A stretch of 22,631 bases of DNA from Acidobacteriota bacterium (GTDB taxonomy: Bacteria; Acidobacteriota; Vicinamibacteria; Vicinamibacterales; CAVVIG01): positions 1 through 22,631 of the forward strand of contig JACPZV010000100.1 in the NCBI GenBank assembly GCA_016195295.1, in the 5' to 3' direction. A program made the translations under genes and the position numbers. Shown one piece after another: positions 7,409-15,499 of this stretch. Position 1 is the stretch's first letter, and each line of letters begins with the position of its first letter. Below the pieces are notes generated by a model. The model searched no databases. It had not been told where the DNA came from and saw nothing but the letters and a program-made list of their open reading frames with translations.

Positions 7409-10261
7409 TTGAAGCGATCGCTGCCGTGGCTGCTGTGCACGACGATTGTAGCGGCATTCCCGGTCCGGCTGACCGCCGCGGTGGCGGTTTCTGAAGATGT
7501 CCCGGTGCCCGGCGGCACCGCCGAGTTCGCGCGTGCGCTCGGCATCGATCCGGTTCCCGATCGCGCCCGCTTCCTCTTCGAACTCTCGCGCCTGATCTAC
7601 GACAACCCGGAAGGGCGCAAGCTTGGCGCCGAAGCGTTCCTGCAGTCGCTACGCGTGAGAACGGCGCGCGGCATGCCGAACGTCGCCGTGCTGGACCCGC
7701 GGAAGGCCGAGCTCGTGCCCGTGCCGCTGACGGCGGACGTCTGGAGCGACGCGATCTTCCACCGCCGCGTCCCGCGCGAAGAGCTCATCACGTCGATCGT
7801 GGCCGATCGGACGGCGACGCTCATCTGTCACGGCCTGATCTCGCTCGACGACGACACGCTGGCGTACTTGGCCGACCATTCGTCGATCCTTTCGCGGCTC
7901 GCCGAGCGCGCCGCGCCGGCCTTCGCCGCGTTCTCGAGCGGCCTGCGCATCCGCGCGAACCGCGTCGTGCCGCCCGGCAGAGACGAGGCCGTTGGGCTGT
8001 GGGAAGCCGTCACGCAGGAGAAAGTGACGCGCGTAGATCGTTTCGTGGCGCAACTCTTCGAGCTGGACGAGGGCCGGCTCGCCTACCTCTACGACACGAT
8101 CGGTCAGCTCGATGCCCCGCACCGCGCCTTCGCGCTCGGGTCGTGGATGACGAATCCGCAGGCGCGCGCCGACCGATTCAAAGCGCTCGCCACCTTCGGC
8201 ATCGATGCGTTCCACGACTGGCACGTGCGCACGCAGCCGTTCGGACGCGCGGCCTACGACCTCTCGATGGTGCTCACGCGGCTGCAGGTGGATGACACGG
8301 GCGTGCCGGCGGCGCCGGGGAGCCGAGCGTTGTGGTCGCGCGTGTTTGGCGGCGCCGATCTCTCGGAGGGCGCGGCCAAACAGATCCGCGGCGTCGACGA
8401 CGATCCCGTCGACGCGGCGTGGCTGACCGAGACGGTGGGATCGGTCGACGTGCGGCAGCGCGGCGAGCGTCTCGATCAAATCGCGTTCGGCCAGCGCGTG
8501 TTCGCCGACGCGTGGAAGAGCGGGAGCGCGGACGTCTTCGTCGCGCTGCGCGCGCTGCCGCGGTATCGCATGCTCTTGTTCACGCTCGAGCGCATCGGCA
8601 TCACGTCGCCCGCGGTGTACGCCGCGGCCGCCCGTCACGCGGCCCGCCTGTCCGCGCTCGAGGGCCGCCGCGGATTCTTGGCGCAGGCGCAACTGCAAGG
8701 CTCGCTCGCGCTGGTCGCGCGCATGGCGCGCGTACGCACGCTGACCGCGCCGCGGGCGCAAACGCTCATCGAGCATTTGGTCGCGTTGCCGATCGGCGAC
8801 GACGGCCACTATGCCGCGGGCGCGCTGGCGGCCTGGCTGCGCGACGAGGTGATCGGCGCCCTGCCGATCGGCGATGATCTGGAGTCGACGGTCCTCGCGG
8901 CGATGTCGGGGCCGCCGTCCGGCGAAGGGCCGAACGCCGCGCGCGTCACGTGGGAAGGGCAGCCGTACCGGCTCGACCTCGGCGCGGCCGAGCGCCAGCG
9001 GCTGCAGCGCGTGCGCGAGAAGCAGCAGACGCCGCCGCTCGACGTCGCGCTGGACGTCGCCTCCGCGAGCGTGGCGCTGGCGAGCGGGACGCTGTCGCTC
9101 GACGAGGCGCAGAGCACCACGGTCCGTTTGCGGCGGCGCGTCGCGGGCGTGTCGCAGCGTTCGCGCCAGGAGGACGAAGAGGACGCGCCGGCCGGCGTGG
9201 CGCCGCCGCCCGCTGTGCGCGACGCCCTGCAGAAATCGATCGACGACCTGATGAAGGCCGTCGCCAGCAAGGATCTCAAGCGCGCGTCGCGCGTGGGCGA
9301 ACCGCTGCTCGACTTGTCCAACGACTTGCTGGCGCAGACGCTGCTGTCGCTGGCCTACGCGGCCTACGTCGGCGACCCCGACGGGACGATTCTTCTGGCG
9401 GGTGACGTCTCGCATCGCCACGATTTCGGCTTCGGCGTCAAGGACGTGGATCACCGCCAGCGGCTGATGTGGTCGGTGCCGCATCAGGACGTGTCGCCCA
9501 ACGTGCCGTGGCACGTCGGCGGATCGCTGCTGGGCCTCGACGTGGCGCTCGCTCCGCTCGCGCTGCGCCGCCTCAATTACGAGCGCGTGCTCGAGGCGCC
9601 GCGGCTCACGTCCAACGAGCGCGACGTCTTCGCGTCGAGCGTGTCGCTCATGGATCCCTTCGCCCTGCGCGACGCCGATCGCGACGCCATCGCCGACGCG
9701 ATCGCGCGCGGACGGCGCCGCGTGGTCGCGCTCGCCGCGCCCGGCGTCGACGAGCTCGTAGACGAGGTCGGCATGGAGCGCGCGCGGCGCCGGGCCCTGC
9801 GCTGGACGCTGGCGCACGAGCCGGATCGCGCGATGTCGATGTTCACGTTGACCGAGCTGCTGACGCTCGGCGGCGGCCGTCCCGCGGACTTCGACGCGTG
9901 GGGGATGGCGACGGTGACCGCCGGCAGCTGCGTATGTTCGCGCTTGACGCCGCCGGGGCAGTGGCCGACCCTGTTGGGGCGCCCGCAGCTCGGGTTGACC
10001 GCGTCGGCGATCGCCGACCTGAATCTGCAGGTGGCCGTGATGCTGAAAGACATGCGCCTGCCCGCCGCCCTCGCCAAAAGCGTCCTCGCGGGCGCCATGC
10101 AGGACTTCGTCGACGAGGTGAAGCCGTCCGACGACGCCGACTGGATGACGATGGCGCGGACCGCGTGGACGTTGTCGCGCGAACGCGTCGAAGATTACGT
10201 GGCGGCCGCCACGGCCGGTGGTCCGCTGATGCCCGACGTCGAAGCTCCCGATTGGCACTGA
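7409..10261 (+). CDS. Secreted 950-residue protein of unknown family
   Basis: I do not recognise this family. The product starts with a typical Sec signal (MKRSLPWLLCTTIVAAFPVRLTAA, cleavage likely about residues 24-28), supporting the TTG start at 7409; an in-frame stop at 7397-7399 excludes anything further upstream. No other transmembrane segment or lipobox is evident. The mature part appears mostly alpha-helical. An acidic then proline-rich linker, EDEEDAPAGVAPPP at about residue 588, divides it into a helical N-terminal region (about 30-560) and a C-terminal region (about 605-950). C-terminal landmarks are a HRHDFGFGVKDVDHRQRLMWSVPHQD segment (split here only by description; about 672-697) rich in His and Asp, and PWHVGGSLLGLD shortly after. 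GC3 bias is strong and continuous, so it is a real gene. Its stop is two bases before the VWA gene, so it is almost certainly co-transcribed with two VWA-domain proteins and may work with them in the periplasm or outside. Confidence 0.85.
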   Translation: MKRSLPWLLCTTIVAAFPVRLTAAVAVSEDVPVPGGTAEFARALGIDPVPDRARFLFELSRLIYDNPEGRKLGAEAFLQSLRVRTARGMPNVAVLDPRKAELVPVPLTADVWSDAIFHRRVPREELITSIVADRTATLICHGLISLDDDTLAYLADHSSILSRLAERAAPAFAAFSSGLRIRANRVVPPGRDEAVGLWEAVTQEKVTRVDRFVAQLFELDEGRLAYLYDTIGQLDAPHRAFALGSWMTNPQARADRFKALATFGIDAFHDWHVRTQPFGRAAYDLSMVLTRLQVDDTGVPAAPGSRALWSRVFGGADLSEGAAKQIRGVDDDPVDAAWLTETVGSVDVRQRGERLDQIAFGQRVFADAWKSGSADVFVALRALPRYRMLLFTLERIGITSPAVYAAAARHAARLSALEGRRGFLAQAQLQGSLALVARMARVRTLTAPRAQTLIEHLVALPIGDDGHYAAGALAAWLRDEVIGALPIGDDLESTVLAAMSGPPSGEGPNAARVTWEGQPYRLDLGAAERQRLQRVREKQQTPPLDVALDVASASVALASGTLSLDEAQSTTVRLRRRVAGVSQRSRQEDEEDAPAGVAPPPAVRDALQKSIDDLMKAVASKDLKRASRVGEPLLDLSNDLLAQTLLSLAYAAYVGDPDGTILLAGDVSHRHDFGFGVKDVDHRQRLMWSVPHQDVSPNVPWHVGGSLLGLDVALAPLALRRLNYERVLEAPRLTSNERDVFASSVSLMDPFALRDADRDAIADAIARGRRRVVALAAPGVDELVDEVGMERARRRALRWTLAHEPDRAMSMFTLTELLTLGGGRPADFDAWGMATVTAGSCVCSRLTPPGQWPTLLGRPQLGLTASAIADLNLQVAVMLKDMRLPAALAKSVLAGAMQDFVDEVKPSDDADWMTMARTAWTLSRERVEDYVAAATAGGPLMPDVEAPDWH

Positions 10262-10263
10262 CG

Positions 10264-11418
10264 ATGAAGGCTCGTGGGTTTCTTGTTGCGCTCTGCGTGG
10301 TCGGTCCAGCGCTGTCCGCGCAGGCGCCCGCCCCGGCACAGGACAACGCTCCGCAGCTCAGAATTCTCTCGCCCGAGGCGGACGCGTACGTGAGCGGCCC
10401 TACACTGCTGCGCGCGCGGGTCGATCCGCCGGACGCGGCGCAGGCCGTCACGTTCTTCGTCGACGGCCGCCAGGTGTGCGCGCTCACGCGGGCGCCGTTT
10501 GACTGCGACTGGGACGCCGGCGCCGCGGTCGGCGAACATCAGGTGCGCGCCGTCGCGACGCTCGACGCCGGCGGACGCCTGGTGCAGACGGTTCGGACCA
10601 AGGCGATCGGTTACACCGAGCGCGTCTACGTGGACGTGGTCCAGGTCACGGTCACCGTGAGCGATGGCCGCGGCAAGTTCGTGCGCGGCATTCCGCAGTC
10701 CGCGTTCCACGTCGCCGAGGACGGCCGCCCGCAGACCATCACGCACTTCGCCTCTGAAGACGTGCCGCTCGAGCTCATCGTCGCCATCGACATTTCCGGC
10801 AGCATGGCGCCGGCGATGACGAAGCTGAAGAAGGCGGTGAAGGAATTCCTCGGCGACGTCCCGGCGCAGGATCAGGTGACGCTGCTCGGCTTCAACGACA
10901 GCATCTTCACGTTGACGCGCAAGCAGATCGATCCGGCGGAGCGCATGAAGGCCGTCGATCGGCTGGCGCCGTGGGGATCGACGGCGCTCTACGACGTGAT
11001 TCTGCGCGGTGTCGAGATACTGGGCCGCCAAACGGGCCGCAAGGCGCTGGTCGTGTTCACCGACGGCGAGGATCAGGGCAGTCACGCGACGATCGCCGAC
11101 GTCGAGCGGCGGCTGCAGGCGAGCGACGTCACGCTCTACATGATCGGGCAGGGCCGCGGCGTGACGATGGCGACGCTGAAGAGAGTCATGGAGCGGCTCG
11201 CGAATCCCACCGGAGGGCGCGCGCTGTTCACCGACAGCGTCGACGAGCTGCACGACGCGTTCGGTGATCTACTAGACGAGCTCTCGAATCAGTATCTGCT
11301 CGGCTACTCGTCGACCCAAATGCAGCGCGACAACCAGTGGCGGCGCATCACGGTGGACGTCGACGGCCACCACGACATCCGCGCGCGCCAGGGCTACCGC
11401 GTGACGGCGACGAAATGA
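10264..11418 (+). CDS. Secreted VWFA-related acidobacterial-domain protein with intact MIDAS
   Basis: 384 residues. A signal peptide (residues 1-19, GPALSAQ) precedes a bacterial Ig-like or cadherin-like module (about 31-112: RILSPEADAYVSG, FFVDG, WDAG), in which C72 and C81 could pair. A strand-rich connector follows (about 121-162, VYVDVVQVTVTVSD...RGIPQSAFHVAEDG), then a von Willebrand A domain (about 168-345). The metal-ion-dependent adhesion site is complete: DISGS with D176, S178 and S180, T240 in GSTALYD, and D267 in FTDGEDQG. The C-terminus (NQYLLGY...GYRVT) matches the end of the VWFA-related family common in Acidobacteriota. Likely role is cation-dependent protein binding outside the cytoplasm; the partner is unknown. 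I chose the ATG at 10264, two bases after the preceding stop, because it begins a proper signal peptide. Its stop overlaps the next ATG (ATGA), indicating translational coupling. Confidence 0.9.
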   Translation: MKARGFLVALCVVGPALSAQAPAPAQDNAPQLRILSPEADAYVSGPTLLRARVDPPDAAQAVTFFVDGRQVCALTRAPFDCDWDAGAAVGEHQVRAVATLDAGGRLVQTVRTKAIGYTERVYVDVVQVTVTVSDGRGKFVRGIPQSAFHVAEDGRPQTITHFASEDVPLELIVAIDISGSMAPAMTKLKKAVKEFLGDVPAQDQVTLLGFNDSIFTLTRKQIDPAERMKAVDRLAPWGSTALYDVILRGVEILGRQTGRKALVVFTDGEDQGSHATIADVERRLQASDVTLYMIGQGRGVTMATLKRVMERLANPTGGRALFTDSVDELHDAFGDLLDELSNQYLLGYSSTQMQRDNQWRRITVDVDGHHDIRARQGYRVTATK

Positions 11419-14189
11419 GATCGACGTTTAACCGCGGAGGACGCGGAGAGCGCGGAGACGAACGCAAAGGAAGGTGGGTACTTTTCTTTCTCTGCGGTCT
11501 CAGCGTTCTCTGCGGTTATACGTCAGCCTCGTCAGCCCTCACGCAGGATCCGCAGCAGCCGCCGCGATTCCAGTCCTCCGTTGAAGTCACGTCGCTCGAC
11601 GTGGCGGTCGTCGACGACCGCGGCAAGCCCATCGCCGACCTCACGCCCGCTGACTTCGTGGTCCGGATCGAAGGCAATCCGCGCCGGGTCGTGTCGGCGG
11701 AATGGGTGTCGCTCGTCACGCCGGAGAGTGCCACCGCGCCGACCGCGCCGCCCGAGGGATTCAGCACCAACGCCACCTCGACCGGCGGCCGCTTGATCGT
11801 GTTGGCGGTCGATCAGCCGAACATTCGGTTCGGCGGCGCGATGGCCATTGCCAAAGCCGCGGGCAGCTTCATCGATCGCCTGTTGCCCGCGGATCGCGTG
11901 GCCGTTGCCGGCATCGGCGTCGGCGCGCCCGCGACGACGTTCACGGCGGATCGCGAGCGCGTGAAACAAGCCATCACGCGGACGACGGGCCAGAAGCAGT
12001 CGCCGATTCTCCCGGAGCACAACATCGCCCTGACCGAAGCGCTGGCCGTCGAACGCGGCGACCGCCTCGCGCTCGACTCGCTGCTGCAGCGGGAATGCCA
12101 GAACCTCCCGCCGGGACCGGGCGCGCTCGATATGTGCATCACGCAGGTGCAGATGGAAGCGCACGAGATCGCGCAGAACGTCGGCCGCGAGAGCGCGCAG
12201 ACGCTACAGGCGCTGCGCGATCTGTTCATCGGGCTGCGGACGATCGACGCGCCCAAAACGCTCGTGCTGATTTCCGAAGGCTTCATCCTGGACGACGCGC
12301 CGCTCGTCAGCGAGCTGGGCAGCCTGGCGGCCGCCTCGCGCACGAGCCTCTACGTGCTCAAGTTGGACAGCAGCATGTTCGACATCACGACCTCGAGAAT
12401 GCCGCTCAATCCGATCGGGGATCGCATGGCGCAGACCGAAGGGCTGGAGATGCTGGCGGGCGCGGCGCGCGGGACGCTCTTCACGGTGACGGGGACGGGC
12501 TCCACGCTGTTCGAGCGGATCGAGTCCGAGCTCTCCGGCTACTACCTGCTCGGCGTCGAATCCGATCCGCGCGATCGCGACGGCAAACCGCATCCGATTC
12601 GCGTCGACGTCCCGCGGCGCGGCGCGCTCGTACGGTCGCGGCGGCAGATTCTGAACGAGCCGGCGGACCAGCTGGCGGCGCGTGCCGCGCGATCGCCGCG
12701 TCAAGCGATGGTGGCGGCGCTCGGCTCGCCGCTGCTGGCCTCGGCGCTGCCGCTGCGCGTCGTGTCGTACGGGTTGCAAGGGCCGGAGCGCGACCGGGTG
12801 CAGCTGCTGATTCACGCCGACATCGGCTCCGACTACGCGGCATCGAAGGTCGTCAGCGTCGGCTACGTGATCACCGACCGCACGGGACGCGCGGTCGACA
12901 CCAAGGCCATAGACGCGCGGCTGTTTCCCGTCATGAACGGCGTGCCGTCGCCGCTCCAATACTCCGCCGGCGCCAGTCTGCCGCCGGGCGACTACACCTT
13001 GAAGGTCGCCGTCGCGGAAGGCGATCGCGTGGGCACCGTCGAGCATCCGATTCACGCCGCGCTGCCCGGCGCGCCGGGCGTCACGATGAGCGAGTTGATG
13101 GTGGGCGGCCCGCTCGACGCCGGCGAGCTGCTCGCGCCCACGATCGGCTACGAAGTGACCTTCGGGATCGTTCACGGCTACGTCGAGGCGTACGGATCGA
13201 AAGCCGACTCCCTGACGATGGAGTACGAGGTCGCGGCGAGCTCGGAGGCGTCGGCGCTGCTGAACATGGACGTGCCGCCGCATCCGGCCGGCGACACGCG
13301 GGTCATCTTCACCAAGACGATTCCGGTCCGCCAGCTGCCGCCGGGCAAGTACGTGCTGCGCGCGATTTTGTCGGAAGGCGGACGGTCGGTCAAAACGCTC
13401 GAGCGCGGCTTCGAGGTGGCGGCGCCGAAAGTGCTGATGACGTCGGCCGACGGTCTCGGCGCGATCGGCAACGCCTCGACAGACGCCGAGCTCTTCCTGC
13501 CGGTGGACCAGACGGCGATGGCGCCGGCTTTTCAGCGCGAGACCGCGGTTCAGCGTGGCACGCTCGAGCCGTTCCGCGACCGCGTGCCGCCGGCGGTGAA
13601 AGCGTCATTCGACCAGGGCGTCGCCCTGCTCGCGGGCGGCGATTTCACGAAGGCCGAAGCCAGCTTCAAGAAGGCCATTGATCCCGATGCGGACAGCACG
13701 GCGCCGCTCGTCTACCTGGCGGCAAGCTTCGCGGCCGCGGGGCACGACAGCGAAGCGGCAAGCGCGTGGCAGACGGCGCTCATCGACGGTGCCGAGTTTC
13801 CGCAGATTTATCAATGGCTCGGCGACGCGCTGATGCGCACCCGCGATCTCGGCCAGGCGCGGACGATTCTCGAGGAAGCGATCGGCAAGTGGCCGTCGGA
13901 CGTGCGGTTCACCAAGCCGCTGGCGATGCTGTACGGCGCTTTCGGCCGCGGTCGCGAAGCGGTGCGGACGCTCGAGCGGTACCTGGCGGCGCGGCGCGAC
14001 GACATCGAGGCGTACTTGCTCGGCGTGCAGTGGATCTACACACTGCACTCGAGCGGCGCGCTGGTCCACGGCCGCGCCGAAGACTTGAAGCTCGCGCACG
14101 AGTACGCCGACGCGTACGCGCACGCCAAAGGCCAGCGGGTCCCGCTCGTCAAGCAGTGGGTGGACTACCTCGAGAACGAGAAGAAGTGA
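11415..14189 (+). CDS. Secreted VWA-like protein with C-terminal TPR repeats
   Basis: 924 residues. The start at 11415 overlaps the upstream stop (ATGA). The first about 40 residues include a hydrophobic signal (WVLFFLCGLSVLCG, 21-34) and a plausible cleavage at ASSALTQ; this segment is encoded by a dispersed inverted repeat (see findings). The mature part starts with the acidobacterial VWFA-associated strand motif (VEVTSLDVAVVDDRGKPIADLTPADF, about 56-81, shown only to mark the region). A VWA-fold domain follows (about 125-385), in which the metal site is degenerate: the first motif reads AVDQPNIRFG (D133) instead of DxSxS. It ends in SGYYLLGVESD. Residues about 430-720 contain repeated beta-strand modules (PPGDYTLKV, PPGKYVLRA). 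The last about 200 residues resemble TPR motifs (GVALLAGGDFTKAEASFKKAI, LGDALMRTRDLGQARTILEEAI). Probably a scaffold partner of the two upstream products. It ends 14 bases before, or 25 bases inside, the convergent NYN gene, depending on the frameshift discussed there. Confidence 0.88.
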   Translation: MRSTFNRGGRGERGDERKGRWVLFFLCGLSVLCGYTSASSALTQDPQQPPRFQSSVEVTSLDVAVVDDRGKPIADLTPADFVVRIEGNPRRVVSAEWVSLVTPESATAPTAPPEGFSTNATSTGGRLIVLAVDQPNIRFGGAMAIAKAAGSFIDRLLPADRVAVAGIGVGAPATTFTADRERVKQAITRTTGQKQSPILPEHNIALTEALAVERGDRLALDSLLQRECQNLPPGPGALDMCITQVQMEAHEIAQNVGRESAQTLQALRDLFIGLRTIDAPKTLVLISEGFILDDAPLVSELGSLAAASRTSLYVLKLDSSMFDITTSRMPLNPIGDRMAQTEGLEMLAGAARGTLFTVTGTGSTLFERIESELSGYYLLGVESDPRDRDGKPHPIRVDVPRRGALVRSRRQILNEPADQLAARAARSPRQAMVAALGSPLLASALPLRVVSYGLQGPERDRVQLLIHADIGSDYAASKVVSVGYVITDRTGRAVDTKAIDARLFPVMNGVPSPLQYSAGASLPPGDYTLKVAVAEGDRVGTVEHPIHAALPGAPGVTMSELMVGGPLDAGELLAPTIGYEVTFGIVHGYVEAYGSKADSLTMEYEVAASSEASALLNMDVPPHPAGDTRVIFTKTIPVRQLPPGKYVLRAILSEGGRSVKTLERGFEVAAPKVLMTSADGLGAIGNASTDAELFLPVDQTAMAPAFQRETAVQRGTLEPFRDRVPPAVKASFDQGVALLAGGDFTKAEASFKKAIDPDADSTAPLVYLAASFAAAGHDSEAASAWQTALIDGAEFPQIYQWLGDALMRTRDLGQARTILEEAIGKWPSDVRFTKPLAMLYGAFGRGREAVRTLERYLAARRDDIEAYLLGVQWIYTLHSSGALVHGRAEDLKLAHEYADAYAHAKGQRVPLVKQWVDYLENEKK
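11430..11517. repeat. Dispersed inverted repeat of the CGGAG/CTCTGCGG type
   Basis: The left arm at 11430-11458 (begins AACCGCGGAGGACGCGG) and the right arm at 11489-11517 (ends TTCTCTGCGGTT) are 29 bases each and match as reverse complements at 24 of 29 positions, with a 30-base spacer. The whole element lies inside the 5' coding region of the VWA-TPR gene. Element families of this look recur in many environmental bacterial genomes. Confidence 0.8.
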
Positions 14190-15499
14190 CGCCCGTCACC
14201 CATCACTCCATCACCCGGTCTGACGCCGCCGGCGCCGCCTTCTTGCCACGCGATCGGCGCATGCCGGGTTTCTTCACCGGCTTCTTCGGCGTCGCGTCCG
14301 CCTCCGGACGGGCCATGCGCGTGCGGCCGCCGGTCGCGCTCGATCCGCACGAGCCCCTCTTTCCCGCACGCCTTCAGCAGATCCATGAGTCCGCCAAATC
14401 CGTAGCGGCGCTCGTCGAATCCGCCCGGCGCCTGTCGCAGGATCTGCTTCACGTTGCGCAAGTACATCGGCCAGCGCGCGTGCGTGGCCGCGGCCAGGAT
14501 CTCTTTCGCGCGCGCGACGCCGTCGGCTTGGCGTTCGGTCGCCTGCGGCGCGGCGGACATGTAGGGCGGGTCCTTTGGACCCGCCTCGCCCGACGATTCC
14601 GCCGGGTCCGAAAGGACCCGGCCTACACCTGAAGAGATGTAGGGCGGGTCCTTTGGACCCGCCTGGGCCGCCGGGTCCGAAAGGACCCGGCCTACACCTG
14701 ATGTCTCAGCGGCTTGGCCGTCCTCGACGAAGCCGTCGTTGAGCTCGACCATCACGCTGCGGCCCGCGTGCTTGAGGCTGACGAGGCCGGCCTGCGCCAG
14801 CTTCTCGACGAAATCCAGGAACGACGAAGCGCCGTAGTTGCGCTCCGAGAAGGTCGAGTCGAGCTGCAGCAGCGTGCTCTTGAGCAGTCCGGTCTGCGGC
14901 GAGACTTCGCGGTCCGCGAGAATCTTCAGCGCGCGCCGGACGATCGGAATCGCCTGCGCGATCGGCGTCGTCGCGGTCGCCGCCGCCGGCATCGGCCGGC
15001 CGCTCTGTCTCGCGTTCTTCCGCACGCCCGCCAGGTTTTCGTACGCGATGAACTCGTGGCAGTTGCGCTGCAGAATCATGCTCGTGAACTGCCGGCCGCC
15101 GACGACGAAGATTTTCTTGTCGTATTGCTTGAGCTTCTCGACGAGCGAGAGGAAGTCGCTGTCGCCGCCGACGATGACGTAGGCGTTGATGTGCGGGTGC
15201 GTGAACGCCATCTCGAGCGCGTCGAGCGCGAGGTTGATGTCGGCGCCGTTCTTGTCGCCGCCCGGCGTCAAATTGCGCTGCACGAGCCGGATGGCGTGCT
15301 GGGTGAGCGCGCGGCTGTACTCGCCGGCGCGCGTCCAGTCGGCGTACGCGATCTTGGTGACGACCTCGCCGCGCTCCTTGATCGCGTCGAGGATGACGCC
15401 GACGTCGAACTGCTGGCCGAGGGTGTTCTTGACGCCGATTTCGATGTTGTCGAAGTCGATGAAGACGGCGATGTTGAGACGATCTGGATGAGCCAACAC
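14165..15499 (-). CDS. NYN-domain (LabA-like) protein with two OST-HTH/LOTUS-like domains; 3' end probably frameshifted
   Basis: 444 residues as read. The N-terminal NYN domain (about 9-155) is a PIN-like nuclease fold. Conserved acidic and neighbouring residues are D15, D17 and N18 in FIDFDN, D87 in GADINLALDA, and D113 and D115 in VGGDSDF, consistent with a metal-dependent ribonuclease. Two OST-HTH/LOTUS-like segments follow (about 178-252 and 327-388; NYGASSFLDFVEKLAQAGLV and RYGFGGLMDLLKACGKEGLV are equivalent blocks), as in RNA-binding NYN-LOTUS proteins. Between them, residues about 267-313 are encoded by two copies of a dispersed hairpin repeat. The start may be GTG at 15499 or TTG at 15496; AAGGA is better spaced for the TTG. 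From about residue 386 codon usage degrades. The +1 frame then gives a Lys/Arg/Pro/Ala-rich tail ending at 14203, clear of the neighbouring gene, so a one-base indel near 14325-14336 is likely. Cellular target unknown. Confidence 0.85.
   Translation of the reverse strand: MLAHPDRLNIAVFIDFDNIEIGVKNTLGQQFDVGVILDAIKERGEVVTKIAYADWTRAGEYSRALTQHAIRLVQRNLTPGGDKNGADINLALDALEMAFTHPHINAYVIVGGDSDFLSLVEKLKQYDKKIFVVGGRQFTSMILQRNCHEFIAYENLAGVRKNARQSGRPMPAAATATTPIAQAIPIVRRALKILADREVSPQTGLLKSTLLQLDSTFSERNYGASSFLDFVEKLAQAGLVSLKHAGRSVMVELNDGFVEDGQAAETSGVGRVLSDPAAQAGPKDPPYISSGVGRVLSDPAESSGEAGPKDPPYMSAAPQATERQADGVARAKEILAAATHARWPMYLRNVKQILRQAPGGFDERRYGFGGLMDLLKACGKEGLVRIERDRRPHAHGPSGGGRDAEEAGEETRHAPIAWQEGGAGGVRPGDGVMGDGRHFFSFSR
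14561..14628. repeat. Dispersed hairpin repeat, copy A (inside NYN gene)
   Basis: Two hairpins are seen. GGCGGGTCC-TTT-GGACCCGCC spans 14565-14585 inside the GTAG-led arm at 14561-14585, and CCGGGTCC-GAAA-GGACCCGG spans 14602-14621 with flanking GCC and CTACAC to 14628. Outer GTAGG and CCTAC ends are inverted relative to each other, so the unit is a larger inverted repeat containing two smaller ones. It is translated in frame as part of the NYN protein linker. Confidence 0.88.
14639..14697. repeat. Dispersed hairpin repeat, copy B (inside NYN gene)
   Basis: Second copy of the same unit 10 bases after copy A. The left arm 14639-14663 is identical to that of copy A, and the right arm 14670-14697 is identical in its 28 bases to 14601-14628. 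The spacer is shorter (6 bases against 15 in copy A). Both copies keep the NYN reading frame open. Confidence 0.88.

Noticed and set aside
7392..7457. Longer ParE starting at the ATG at 7457
   Set aside because: The extra 22 residues are not ParE-like and overlap the divergent gene's signal-peptide codons. The ATG at 7391 gives the conserved N-terminus.
7649..10339. An 896-residue open frame antisense to the 950-residue secreted protein, and similar long open frames opposite other genes (for example 1980-4061 plus, 16145-18202 plus, 20462-22261 plus)
   Set aside because: These are Arg/Glu/Asp/His-rich shadow frames created by extreme GC3 bias on the real coding strand. They have no domain motifs and no plausible N-termini.
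11337..11414. VWA-TPR start upstream of 11415
   Set aside because: The extra codons overlap the end of the VWA gene in another frame and are Arg/Pro/His-rich, typical of an off-frame read. The ATG at 11415 gives the tight ATGA coupling.
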